From: JBBQVZ01 sp963695975
GTDB taxonomy: Bacteria; Actinomycetota; UBA4738; HRBIN12
Direction: 5' to 3'
DNA length: 64,000 nt
Assembly (NCBI GenBank): GCA_963695975.1
Contig: CAVOIB010000011.1
Location: forward strand, 124,001-188,000
Shown one piece after another: positions 25,567 through 33,973 of the stretch (position 1 is the stretch's first letter; each line of letters begins with the position of its first letter). Below the pieces are notes generated by a model, which worked only from the letters and a program-made list of their open reading frames with translations, was not told the DNA's origin and did no database searches. Both the position numbers and the translations under genes were made by a program.

Positions 25567-26541
25567 TTACGACCTCTCCGTCTCGGGAACGATCAGACGC
25601 GTGCGCTCGACGTCGTCGGCGATCGCGGCGACGAGCTCGTCCACGGCATCGTAACGAACCTCGTCGCGAAGCCTCTCCCAGAACTCGACCGCGATCGGCT
25701 CCCCGCGGACGTCGGCCCCTTCGTAGTCGAGGAGGAACGCCTCCACGTGCAGAGGCTCGACGCCGAACGTCGGATTGGTGCCAACGTCGATCGCCGCCAA
25801 GTGACGATGGCCTCGGACCTCGGCGACGCCCGCGTAGATCCCCTGGCCCGGCAGGAGCAGGCGAGGCCACGTCCGCAGGTTCGCGGTCGGGAATCCGAGC
25901 CCTTGACCCCGTCCATGCCCGGAGATGACCTCTCCGTCGAGGACGAATCGGCGGCCGAGAGCCGTGTGCGGCCATCCGAGGTCCCCGGCGGCGAGCGCCT
26001 CCCGAACGGACGTCGACGAGACGATCCTCCCGCCCTCGATGTCCACGAGATCGACACCTTCGGCCGTCATCCCGTGCGGGGCTCCCATCTGCGGCAGCGT
26101 GGCGACGGTGCCCGCCGCCTTGTACCCGAACGTGAAGTTCGCTCCCATCACGGCGTGCGTAGCGTGCACCGCCCCGACGAGGACATCGGCGACGAAGTCT
26201 TCCGCCGAGATCTTGGAGAACGCGGTGCTGAACTCCAGCACGACAAGCGTGTCGATACCGAGATCGGCGATCAGCGAGGCCTTCCGCTCCACGGTCGTCA
26301 GGAGGCGAGGTTCCCGGCCCGGGGTCAGGATCTCTCGCGGATGTCTGTCGAACGTGATCGCCGCCGATCGGATCCGGCGCTCGCGTGCTCGGTCGACGGT
26401 TCGTGCGAGGACGGCTCGGTGCCCGAGGTGGACGCCGTCGAAGAACCCAACGGTGACGACGCTCGGTTCGTGCTCGAGCGGCAGCGCTTCCACGCCGGCG
26501 ACGGTGCGCATGGGCGATGAGCCTACCGAAGCTGTCCGCAT
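25567..26541 (-). CDS. ribF: Bifunctional riboflavin kinase/FAD synthetase
   Basis: Converts riboflavin to FMN and then FAD. The N-terminal nucleotidyltransferase domain has VTVGFFDGVHLGHRAVL with the HxGH motif and the ISSTxS-like VSSTSVREAL. The C-terminal flavokinase domain has GRGQGLGFPTANL and GVAEVRGHRHLAAIDVGTNPTF. At 324 residues it is of normal size. The ATG at 26541 has AGGTGA six bases upstream; a second ATG at 26511 is possible. truB usually lies immediately upstream, but here a 5.6-kb plus-strand block intervenes. Confidence 0.95.
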   Translation of the reverse strand: MRTASVGSSPMRTVAGVEALPLEHEPSVVTVGFFDGVHLGHRAVLARTVDRARERRIRSAAITFDRHPREILTPGREPRLLTTVERKASLIADLGIDTLVVLEFSTAFSKISAEDFVADVLVGAVHATHAVMGANFTFGYKAAGTVATLPQMGAPHGMTAEGVDLVDIEGGRIVSSTSVREALAAGDLGWPHTALGRRFVLDGEVISGHGRGQGLGFPTANLRTWPRLLLPGQGIYAGVAEVRGHRHLAAIDVGTNPTFGVEPLHVEAFLLDYEGADVRGEPIAVEFWERLRDEVRYDAVDELVAAIADDVERTRLIVPETERS

Positions 26542-26564
26542 CGACGGTCACCTCTGCCAGTCGC

Positions 26565-26570
26565 TACCAT
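26565..26570 (+). promoter_or_regulatory. Promoter (-10 TACCAT) of the first degenerate-PAP2/kinase gene
   Basis: TACCAT ends seven bases before the GTG at 26578 and there is no Shine-Dalgarno sequence. TCGACG, 18 bp upstream at 26541-26546, is a possible -35. The divergent ribF begins only 36 bp away, so the regulatory space is very small and a leaderless transcript is likely. Confidence 0.45.
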
Positions 26571-26577
26571 CCCGCGC

Positions 26578-28228
26578 GTGTCCGTCACCAGTGCCGGCGC
26601 TCGACCGCTCCGCCACCGTCTTCGACGACCGTCGGGTGAGCCGCCGCCGCTGCCGCATCCTCAAGGTTGGACCCGGTGGCTCCCCGTCGCGGCTGGGGTG
26701 GTCGTGCTGGGCCTGATCCTCGCGCAGATGATGGGTGACGGACCTCTGCCGATCGATCTTCGGATCCTGCGCTCGGCCGCTGACCTCCGGACCACGTTCT
26801 TGGTCGACGTCGCCAAGGTCTTCAACGCGATCGCCTCAACACCCGCGATCTTCGCCATGAGGATCACCGCTGTGGTCGTCCTTGCGTCGGTTCGGCGCTG
26901 GCGTCATTTCGCTGTGCTCCTCGTAACGTGGGGCGTTTCCGACCTCGTGTTCCAATGGCTCCACGTTGCGCTCCCCGTGCCGCCGGTTCCCGTACTCGCC
27001 GAGCCGGTCAGCTCGTCGGGCGCTCCTGCGTACTACTTCCCTGCAACGGCGATGATGGCGCTCTCGATCACCGTCTTCGGGATCTGCTACGCGCTCGCAC
27101 CCGCCGGCGCGATCCGGAGGTGGGCTCGACTGAGCGCGGTCGTTCTGCTCACCGCGATCGGCCTGTCGAAGATCTTGCTCGCTGCTGCGTATCCGAGCGC
27201 GGCGGCGTACGCCGGCGCCCTCGCAGCGACCGTGGCGTTCGTCGTCCTGACCTGGCTGGCGCCGGACGAAGCGTTCCCGGTGTCGTACGCCAGGGGCGGG
27301 AACGCCGCGCACCTCGATCTGAGCGGGGCGCGGAGTGACGCTGTCAAGCGAGCGATGAGCGACCAGGTGGGCGTGTCCGTCTCCGAGGTGAAGGCGTTCG
27401 GCGATGAGGGATCCGGAGGATCGACGCCCCTGCTCATGACCGCGAACGACGGCACCAGGATCTTCGGGAAGATCCTCGCCACCAGTCACGTGCGCGCGGA
27501 TCGCTGGTACCGGATCGGGCGCACGATCATGTACGGCAAGCTCGAAGACGAGGCGCCGTTCGGCTCGGTGCGCCGGCTCATCGGCTACGAGGACTACGCG
27601 CTGCGCCTGCTCGACGACGACGGCTTCCGCATCGCGAAGACGTACGGCGTGGTCGAGCTGACGCCGAACCGCGAGTACCTGCTCCCGACGGAGTTCTTCG
27701 AGGGCTCCGAGACCCTCGGGCACGCCGACGTGAACGACTCGATCATCGACGAGGGCCTCGCCTTGATCAGGCAGCTCTGGGACAACGGGCTCGCGCACCG
27801 GGATATCAAACCGGCGAACCTGCTCGTGGTGGACGGTCACCTGCAGCTGATCGACGTCTCCGGGCTCGAGGTGCGACCGTCACCCTGGCGGCAGGCAGTG
27901 GATCTAGCGAACATGATGCTGGTGATGGCGCTCAAGTCGGATCCGGAGCGTGTCTACGAGATCGCGCTCCGGTACTTCACCCCTCGAAGACGTCGGCGAG
28001 GCCTTCGCGTGCGCCGTGGGCATGGCCATCCCGACAGAGCTCCAGCGATACCTCAAGGAAGACGACCGCGACCTGGTGGCCCGCTTCAAGAAGCTTGCGC
28101 CTCCCCACGCTCCGATCTCGATCCAGCGCTGGAGCGCGAAGAGGGTGGTACTCACGGCGGCCGCGGCGTTCGGCGCCACCGTGGTCGTGCTGGCCGGCTG
28201 GGCGGCTTTGGTCGCCGGCCTCCCCTGA
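26578..28228 (+). pseudogene. Degenerate-PAP2 membrane domain fused to RIO/Bud32-like kinase, copy 1, with a +1 frameshift
   Basis: Residues 1-30 hold a basic start with PSGEPPPLPH, a motif identical in copy 2. About 34-230 is a multi-helix membrane domain laid out like PAP2 but without its catalytic residues (PATA for PSGH near 155-158; Ala for both His and Asp around 204-208). About 240-465 is a kinase domain with a Gly-rich GDEGSGGSTPL, Lys298 (FGKIL), HRDIKPAN at 407-414 and LIDV at 424-427. At the CCCC run 27980-27983 the frame breaks: removing one C restores alignment with copy 2 (LEDVGEAFA..., ending SIQRWSAKRVVLTAAAAFG and a last membrane helix) and gives 549 residues. Read unshifted, the frame runs on into the next gene. 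It may be a sequencing error, a true pseudogene or recoding; this cannot be settled here. Confidence 0.75.
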
Positions 28229-28244
28229 ATCACCTCCAACACGC

Positions 28245-28250
28245 TAGGTT
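28245..28250 (+). promoter_or_regulatory. -10 element (TAGGTT) before the binding-protein gene
   Basis: TAGGTT ends seven bases before the ATG at 28258 with no ribosome-binding site. It suggests that the lipoprotein gene has its own leaderless transcript. The -35 region is not recognisable. Confidence 0.4.
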
Positions 28251-28257
28251 CCACCCC

Positions 28258-29181
28258 ATGACCCGGCCTCGTCGCCAATTCGCGACCGCTTGCGTGACGG
28301 TGGCCGCGCTCGTCGCGTGCGGGCGAGGAGAGCCGGCCCCGGCCTCACCCAGGGCTCTCGGCGACAACGTCGTCACGATCGGCGCCTTCGACTTCCCCGA
28401 GAGCGAGTTGCTCGCACGGCTCTATGGGATGGCACTGCAGGACGCGGGCTTCCACGTCGACCTGCAGCTCGCGCTCGGACCACGCGAACTGGTCGAGCCA
28501 GCCCTCGAGCGAGGTCTGATCGAGCTGCTGCCGGAGTACGCGGGGAGCGCGCTCGGGTTCTTGAGTGGGGCCGCGGCAGAAGGGGGGCCAGGCGCGACCC
28601 ACGACGCCCTCGTTGCCGCGACCAGCGATCGCGGGCTCGTCGCGCTCGACGCCGCGCGGGCCCAAGACCAGAACGGGTTCGTCGTGACGGCCGAGACCGC
28701 GCGGCTGTACGGACTCCAGACCGTGTCCGACCTCGCGCCGTACGCGACGCACATGACGTTCGGGGGTCCGACGGAATGCCCTTCACGCCCGCTCTGCCTG
28801 GACGGGCTGAGGTCGGTCTACGGCCTGTCGTTCGCCGGGTTCGTGCCGCTCGACGCCGGTGGCCCCCTCACGGTCGCCGCGCTCCACACCGGTCAGATCG
28901 ATGTCGGGTTGCTCTTCACCACGGACGGCACGATCGACGCAGACGGTTTCATCCTGCTCCGGGACGACCGACATCTCGAGCCTGCCGAGAACGTGACGCC
29001 GATCGTGAGGCCCGAGGTGCTGGCGACGTTCGGCCCGCGTCTTGCCGATGTGGCGAACGCCGTCTCAGCGGCGCTTATCACCACCGATCTCCGCGCGATG
29101 AACGCCGAGATCGAGGGGGGCGCCTCACCGACGGCGGTTGCCCGCACGTGGCTCGACTCCCACGATCTGGGAACGGGCTAG
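28258..29181 (+). CDS. Glycine betaine/choline-type ABC transporter substrate-binding lipoprotein (OpuAC/ProX family)
   Basis: 307 residues. The signal peptide ends in a lipobox (ALVAC), then a Pro/Ala linker leads to a type-2 periplasmic-binding fold (NVVTIGAFDFPESELLARLYGMAL, LGPRELVEPALERGLIELLPEYAGSALGF), closely following the OsmF/OpuCC pattern. The domain normally delivers quaternary amines to an ABC permease, but no permease or ATPase gene is present in the window, so it is an orphan here. It lies between the two degenerate-PAP2/kinase genes, 29 bp after one and 9 bp before the other, which suggests a shared function. The unshifted frame of copy 1 runs into it in phase. Confidence 0.85.
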   Translation: MTRPRRQFATACVTVAALVACGRGEPAPASPRALGDNVVTIGAFDFPESELLARLYGMALQDAGFHVDLQLALGPRELVEPALERGLIELLPEYAGSALGFLSGAAAEGGPGATHDALVAATSDRGLVALDAARAQDQNGFVVTAETARLYGLQTVSDLAPYATHMTFGGPTECPSRPLCLDGLRSVYGLSFAGFVPLDAGGPLTVAALHTGQIDVGLLFTTDGTIDADGFILLRDDRHLEPAENVTPIVRPEVLATFGPRLADVANAVSAALITTDLRAMNAEIEGGASPTAVARTWLDSHDLGTG

Positions 29182-29184
29182 AGT
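29179..29184 (+). promoter_or_regulatory. -10-like TAGAGT before kinase copy 2
   Basis: TAGAGT ends six bases before the ATG at 29191 and there is no ribosome-binding site. Its first three bases are the stop codon of the preceding gene, so the match could be accidental; read-through from upstream is the alternative. Confidence 0.3.
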
Positions 29185-29190
29185 CGCGCG

Positions 29191-30876
29191 ATGGATGACT
29201 CCGGCCCGCATGCGGCCTCGATCCACGACGAAGGCCGGCACCTCGGACGCAGCGGCTCTCGCCGCCGGCCTAGTGGCGAACCGCCGCCGCTTCCACACCA
29301 GATCGGAGGGACCGGCCGGTTCTGGCTGCTGATGGTGGGCGTGTTCGCCGCCGTCATGGTGGCCATCGCGCTCTTCCAGCAGGCCCGCGCCATCGTGTAT
29401 GTGGACGTGGCGATCCTCCGGTGGCTCGCCGGGCTCCGCACCCATTGGCTCACGAACATCATGCTCGCCGTGAACGTCCTCACCACGCGCTGGGTGATCC
29501 GGCCACTCCGCTGGGGAACGATCGCGGTGCTCGTCGCGTTCCGCCGCTGGCGTCACCTGCTCGTCTTCGTCGTCAGCATCGCGGTCCTCGAACTGTTCAC
29601 GTACCAGGCCTCGCTCCTGTTCGTGCTCCCCCGGCCGGGCGACGTCACGATCCTCGCTCACTGGAGCGGTTACGCGGAGCCAGCCCGTCCAGCTGCCTCC
29701 CTTGCCGTCACGATGCTCGCGATGGCATACGCGCTCCTCCCGCACGGTCGCGGCAGGGATGCCGCCAAGCTTGCGACCGGGATCGTCTTGTTCGTGGTCT
29801 CAGCGGCGAGGATGTACCTCGGCGTCGACTGGCCCTCCGCCCTCGCGGCGGGTGTCACCCTGGGTCTCGCCTTCAGCTTGATCTCGTTCCGATGGTTCGT
29901 CCCAAACGACGTCTTCCCCGTCTCCTATGGACGGAGCAAGGCGGCGCACCTGGACGTCACGGGTGCACGAGGAGACGCGATCGTTCGGGCCGTTCGGGAT
30001 CAGCTCGCGATGGAGGTGACCGAGATCAAGCCGGTCGGGCTCGAGGGGTCCGGCGGCTCCACCCCGCTCCGGCTGACCGTGGCGGCCACCGAGGACGAGC
30101 CCCAGCGGTACGTGTTCGCCAAGCTCTACGCGAAGAGCCACGTCCGAGCCGACCGCTGGTACAAGCTCGGCCGCACGATCCTGTACGGGGCGCTCGAGGA
30201 TGAGACGCCGTTCAAATCGGTCCGGCGCTTCGTCGAATACGAGGATTACACGCTCCGGCTGATGTACGACGCCGGTCTTCCGGCCCCCGAGCCGTTCGGG
30301 TTCGTCGAGATCACTCCCGAACGCGAGTACATGATCGTGATGCAGTTCTTCGACGACGCCGTCGAGATCAGCGAGGCCGACGTGGACGACACGGTGATCG
30401 ACGAGGGTTTGGATCTGGTGCGCCGGATGTGGGACCTGGGGCTGGCGCATCGCGACGTCAAGCCCGCCAACCTCATGGTGCAGGCAGGCGAACTCCGCCT
30501 GATCGACGTCTTCTTCGTGCAGGTCCGGCCATCGCCGTGGCGTCAGGCGGTGGACCTGGCCAACATGATGATGGTGCTCGCGCTCCGCACGGACGCACCT
30601 CGTGTCTACGAGCACGCGCTGCAGCGGTTCTCCCCCGACGAGATCGCGGAGGCGTTCGCGGCGACACGGGGAGTCGCCAGCCCAACCCAGCTCCGGTCGA
30701 TGATGAAGGCGCAGGGCCGCGACCTGCTCGCGGAGTTCCGCGCCCTCGCCCCAGCTCGGGAGCCGATCAAGATCCAGCGATGGAGCGTGCGGCGGATCGC
30801 ACTCACCGCCTGGGTGCTCCTCGGCGCCTTCTTGGCGGTCACGTTCGTCGTGGGCAACTGGACGGTGTTCACGTGA
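29191..30876 (+). CDS. Degenerate-PAP2 membrane domain fused to RIO/Bud32-like kinase, copy 2 (intact)
   Basis: 561 residues. Residues 1-40 are cytoplasmic with the PSGEPPPLPH motif. About 43-230 has five or six hydrophobic helices resembling PAP2: RP is kept (148-149), but the PSGH position reads PAAS (167-170), and the RMYLGVDWPSAL stretch (207-218) has Asp213 and Ala217 where His and Asp belong. The kinase domain (about 245-480) has EGSGGSTPL, Lys311 (FAKLYAK), HRDVKPANL with Asp422 and Asn427, and the metal-binding Asp439 (LIDV), so phosphotransfer looks possible. A C-terminal membrane helix lies at about 537-555. I know no named family with this layout. It ends in a GTGA overlap with a lipoprotein gene. 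Confidence 0.8.
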   Translation: MDDSGPHAASIHDEGRHLGRSGSRRRPSGEPPPLPHQIGGTGRFWLLMVGVFAAVMVAIALFQQARAIVYVDVAILRWLAGLRTHWLTNIMLAVNVLTTRWVIRPLRWGTIAVLVAFRRWRHLLVFVVSIAVLELFTYQASLLFVLPRPGDVTILAHWSGYAEPARPAASLAVTMLAMAYALLPHGRGRDAAKLATGIVLFVVSAARMYLGVDWPSALAAGVTLGLAFSLISFRWFVPNDVFPVSYGRSKAAHLDVTGARGDAIVRAVRDQLAMEVTEIKPVGLEGSGGSTPLRLTVAATEDEPQRYVFAKLYAKSHVRADRWYKLGRTILYGALEDETPFKSVRRFVEYEDYTLRLMYDAGLPAPEPFGFVEITPEREYMIVMQFFDDAVEISEADVDDTVIDEGLDLVRRMWDLGLAHRDVKPANLMVQAGELRLIDVFFVQVRPSPWRQAVDLANMMMVLALRTDAPRVYEHALQRFSPDEIAEAFAATRGVASPTQLRSMMKAQGRDLLAEFRALAPAREPIKIQRWSVRRIALTAWVLLGAFLAVTFVVGNWTVFT

Positions 30877-31445
30877 GACGCCCACTCGCGCCGCTCGCGA
30901 CCGTGATACTCGTTGCAGCACTCACCGGTTGCACGACGGAACAGTCCAACCCTCCGCCCTGCCGGGGTCCCGGAGACAACCTGTTGATCCTCGAGGCGCA
31001 GGCTGTCCCGTCCGCGGTGCTCGTGCCCTGCGTCTCCGCCTTGCCGATCGGCTGGACGTTCGGCGGCTGGCTGATCGAGACGGGGCGAGCCAGGTTCTGG
31101 CTGGACTCCGACCGCGCAGGGATCCATGCCGTCGAGGTCGAGCTCACCCGGGACTGCGATGTCTCGGGAGCGGTCGAGGTGCCGCCCGCTCCGAGCGAGG
31201 TCGGCGTCCGCGTCTACCAAGAACCGACGAGCCTTCCCCCAACGTTCGCTGCCGTGCGCTCCATGGTGTTCCCTGGCGGGTGCATCCGGTACCACTTCGA
31301 CTTCCAGCGAGCTGCGCCGTCCACGCTCGTGCTGGAGGCCGTCGGGGCGCTCGGGACCGTGCGGCGCGAGGTCCTCGTTCGTCAGGTCGAGCGGGCCGTC
31401 GGTCTTACGCTCTGCGGAGCGGGCGCTCCCCCCTGCGCCGGGTAG
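30873..31445 (+). CDS. Predicted lipoprotein of unknown function
   Basis: 190 residues. The signal peptide VRRPLAPLATVILVAALTGC ends in a clear lipobox (LTGC). The mature part contains six cysteines (CRGPGDN, VPCVSALP, RDCDVSG, GGCIRYHFD, LCGAGAPPC), which could form disulfides outside the membrane. No family is recognised. The GTG start overlaps the stop codon of the kinase fusion (GTGA), so the two are made together and the lipoprotein may be an outer partner of that membrane protein. A PAP2 phosphatase gene follows nine bases later. Confidence 0.75.
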   Translation: MRRPLAPLATVILVAALTGCTTEQSNPPPCRGPGDNLLILEAQAVPSAVLVPCVSALPIGWTFGGWLIETGRARFWLDSDRAGIHAVEVELTRDCDVSGAVEVPPAPSEVGVRVYQEPTSLPPTFAAVRSMVFPGGCIRYHFDFQRAAPSTLVLEAVGALGTVRREVLVRQVERAVGLTLCGAGAPPCAG

Positions 31446-31448
31446 GCT
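31443..31448 (+). promoter_or_regulatory. -10-like TAGGCT before the PAP2 gene
   Basis: TAGGCT ends six bases before the ATG at 31455 with no ribosome-binding site. It begins with the stop codon of the preceding gene, so the match may be coincidental. Confidence 0.3.
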
Positions 31449-31454
31449 CCACCG

Positions 31455-32144
31455 ATGCTCAAGCACCACCGTCGAGCGTTCTGGTACGCGCTGCTGCTCC
31501 TGGGCTCGCTCGTCTTCGTGTTGGTCGGCGTCGGGAAGCACCCACCCGGGGCAGCACCTCTTTCGACGATCCCGTTCTTCGGCCGGACGGACGCCCGCGT
31601 GTACGACTGGGTGCAGACCGTCCGCTTCGCTCCCCTCACATCGTTATGCAAGATCCTGAGTTTCATCGGTGGCGGCATCGTCACGACGCCGATCCGGATC
31701 ATCGCGTCCATCGTGCTTGCCATCCGCAGGGCGTGGCGGCGGTTCGGGGCGTTCGTCCTCACCTGGGCGGCGTCCGAGCTCGTGATGACGATGCTCAAGG
31801 ATTACTTCCATCGCGGTCGGCCTCCCCACCCGCTCGTCGCCACGAACGGCTATTCGTTCCCGTCCGGGCACGCGACAGCCGGCGCAGCATTGGCCATCGC
31901 GCTCGTTCTGGCGTTCTTCCCTCCCGGTGACCGGCGGCGCAAGTGGGAATGGATCGCGGCCGGCTTCGCCTTCGTCATGGCGCTTTCCCGCGTGTACCTG
32001 AACGCCCACTGGTTCTTCGACGTCGTGGCCGGCGTGCTCCTGGGAGCCGGGATCGCGCTCGGCTCGGCGGCCCTCGCCACAGAGATCGCGCACGTCTTCC
32101 GGCGGCGACGCGGGCTCGAGGCAGCCACAGATCCCGCGGGGTAG
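31455..32144 (+). CDS. PAP2 superfamily membrane phosphatase
   Basis: 229 residues with five or six transmembrane helices and a full catalytic set: K115-x6-R122-P123 (KDYFHRGRP), PSGH at 136-139 and S178-R179...H185-x3-D189 (SRVYLNAHWFFD). Such enzymes dephosphorylate phosphatidate, phosphatidylglycerol phosphate or undecaprenyl pyrophosphate. It is the last gene of the plus-strand block and converges on truB with six bases between stop codons. It provides the active site that the PAP2-like domains of the two kinase fusions lack, so they may act on related lipids (inference). Confidence 0.92.
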   Translation: MLKHHRRAFWYALLLLGSLVFVLVGVGKHPPGAAPLSTIPFFGRTDARVYDWVQTVRFAPLTSLCKILSFIGGGIVTTPIRIIASIVLAIRRAWRRFGAFVLTWAASELVMTMLKDYFHRGRPPHPLVATNGYSFPSGHATAGAALAIALVLAFFPPGDRRRKWEWIAAGFAFVMALSRVYLNAHWFFDVVAGVLLGAGIALGSAALATEIAHVFRRRRGLEAATDPAG

Positions 32145-32150
32145 CAGGCG

Positions 32151-32999
32151 TCAACCCTGAGCGAGGATCACCTCGGGTCGCGCCTTCGGTCCCTCGTCTC
32201 GATAGATCCCGATCAACGCCCCGTTCGGCGCGAACACCCCGTACGGCCCCGCGATACCCGCAGGCCCAAGGGTCCGCCCGTGGCCCGCCGCGACGGCCTC
32301 CTCCGCCTCGAGATCGACCCGCGGGAGGTGGGCCACGGCGCGCGCGAGCGGCTGCGGTGCTCCCGGCGCCTCGGGCGCGACGGCGCCATCAGCCAGGAAT
32401 GGACCGATCGCGACCCGTCGCAGCCTGGTCAGATGCGCGCCGCAACCGAGTGCGTCGCCCACGTCGGCCAGGAGCACCCGGACGTAGGTGCCGCTCGAGC
32501 ACGTCACCTGGAAGTCGACATCGGTGCCGCGCATCGCTAGGAGCTCGAACGCCTCCACATGGATCGGGCGCGGCGCGGCATCCAGCCGCTCCCCCTTGCG
32601 CGCCGCCTCGTAGAGCTTGCGGCCGCCGACCTTCACCGCGGAGTACGCGGGGGGCTGCTGAAACGATCCGCCCACGAGCATCGCCATCGCGCGCCGGACG
32701 TCGTCCTTCTCGGCTGCGACCGGCCGCTCAGCAGTCACGGCTCCATCGGCGTCCAGTGTTGTCGTCTCCACGCCGAGCCGAGCGGTGCCCTCGTAGGTCT
32801 TGGCGAGGTCCCCCAGGAACCGCAACAACCGGGTCGCCCGGCCGACGCCGACGATCAAGAGTCCCGTCGCCATCGGATCGAGCGTCCCCGCGTGCCCCAC
32901 CTTCCGTGTCCCTACGACCCGGCGCACCGTATCCACGACGTCGTGCGAGGTCACACCGGCGGGCTTGTCGATCAGAAGCAGACCTTCGGGGCGACTCAC
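32151..32999 (-). CDS. truB: tRNA pseudouridine(55) synthase
   Basis: Makes pseudouridine 55 in the T-loop of tRNAs. It begins LLLIDKPAGVTSHDVV and carries the catalytic aspartate in KVGHAGTLDPMATG, then AYSAVKVGGRKLYEAARKG and the RNA-binding CSSGTYVRVLLADVG. At 282 residues it is of usual bacterial size. The GTG start overlaps the nrnA stop codon in a GTGA. ribF normally follows, but here the plus-strand lipid-related block separates the two by about 5.6 kb. Confidence 0.95.
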   Translation of the reverse strand: MSRPEGLLLIDKPAGVTSHDVVDTVRRVVGTRKVGHAGTLDPMATGLLIVGVGRATRLLRFLGDLAKTYEGTARLGVETTTLDADGAVTAERPVAAEKDDVRRAMAMLVGGSFQQPPAYSAVKVGGRKLYEAARKGERLDAAPRPIHVEAFELLAMRGTDVDFQVTCSSGTYVRVLLADVGDALGCGAHLTRLRRVAIGPFLADGAVAPEAPGAPQPLARAVAHLPRVDLEAEEAVAAGHGRTLGPAGIAGPYGVFAPNGALIGIYRDEGPKARPEVILAQG

Positions 33000-33973
33000 G
33001 GTGAGACGGTGTCGCCGCGCAGTGCAGCGGCGAGTTGCGCGATGGTGCCGGCGGGTCCGTGCGCGGAGGTGTACCCGGCCGCGAGCCGGTGGCCGCCACC
33101 GCCGAACATCGCCGCCACCGCCGCCAGGTCGTGGCCGCCCCGCGATCGCGCGCTCACCTTGAACCGGCCATCGCGCTGTTGCTTCAGCACCGCGGCGACG
33201 TCGACATCGCGCGCGGTCCTGATCAGGTCGATCAGGTCATCGGTATCGGCTGGATGGACACCGGCGTCGCTGAGATCTGCCTGTGTCAGGTAGGTCCACA
33301 CGAGGTCGGCCTCGGGAACGTAAGCCACGCGCTCGAGCGCTGTCGCCGCGATCGGGAGGTACTCGCGCGCGTTGTCCTCATAGAGCGCCTGCGCCAGCTG
33401 CGCGTGGTCGAACCCGTATTCCCGAAGCGAGGCGGCCACGCGCAGGGTCTCCGGCGTCGTGGCCTGATACTGGAACCGGCCGGTGTCGGTCACCAGGCCC
33501 GCGTAGAGGCACTCGGCGACGTCCTCCGACATCGGACCCCCCATCGTCCCGATCAGACGCACGACCATCTCGCACGTCGAGGAGGCAGAGGGATCGATCA
33601 ACGGGATCGTTCCAAGGCCGTCGTTCGACCGGTGATGATCGATCCAGATGAGCTCGGCCGCCTTCGACGCCGAGTGTCCGAGCGGACCGAGCCGGTCGAA
33701 CGACGCGCAATCGCAGGTGACCATCACCGCCGGCGCTGCGGGGAACGCAGCCATCGGCACGAGGCTCTCCGACCCCGGCAGCAGCGCAGCCCACCGAGGC
33801 AGGTCCAGAGGGTCATTCGGATACGAGCACACGGTCGATACCCCCCGTGCGCGAAGGAAGCCGGCGAGCCCGAGCATCGAGCCGAGCGCGTCGGCGTCCG
33901 GGTTCACGTGGCAGGCCATAGCCACCTCTTCGGCGGCGCCCAGCACCGCGGCCGCACGGTCGAGCTCATCCAT
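32996..33973 (-). CDS. nrnA: DHH/DHHA1 phosphoesterase, oligoribonuclease/pAp-phosphatase NrnA
   Basis: Degrades nanoRNA and 3'-phosphoadenosine-5'-phosphate. The DHH domain shows MACHVNPDADALGS, VTCDCASFDRLG and the signature IDHH (ELIWIDHHRSN). The DHHA1 domain shows SARSRGGHDLAAVAAMFGGGGHRLAAGY. The ATG at 33973 has GAGGA seven bases upstream and overlaps the rbfA stop; an ATG at 33991 would give 331 instead of 325 residues. The place between rbfA and truB is conserved in actinobacteria and firmicutes. Confidence 0.93.
   Translation of the reverse strand: MDELDRAAAVLGAAEEVAMACHVNPDADALGSMLGLAGFLRARGVSTVCSYPNDPLDLPRWAALLPGSESLVPMAAFPAAPAVMVTCDCASFDRLGPLGHSASKAAELIWIDHHRSNDGLGTIPLIDPSASSTCEMVVRLIGTMGGPMSEDVAECLYAGLVTDTGRFQYQATTPETLRVAASLREYGFDHAQLAQALYEDNAREYLPIAATALERVAYVPEADLVWTYLTQADLSDAGVHPADTDDLIDLIRTARDVDVAAVLKQQRDGRFKVSARSRGGHDLAAVAAMFGGGGHRLAAGYTSAHGPAGTIAQLAAALRGDTVSP

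Noticed and set aside
26578..29181. Single 867-residue protein joining a membrane kinase to a binding lipoprotein
   Set aside because: The middle part is arginine-rich and out of frame relative to the paralogue, and a lipoprotein signal peptide appears inside it. It is best explained by a +1 frameshift followed by a separate gene.
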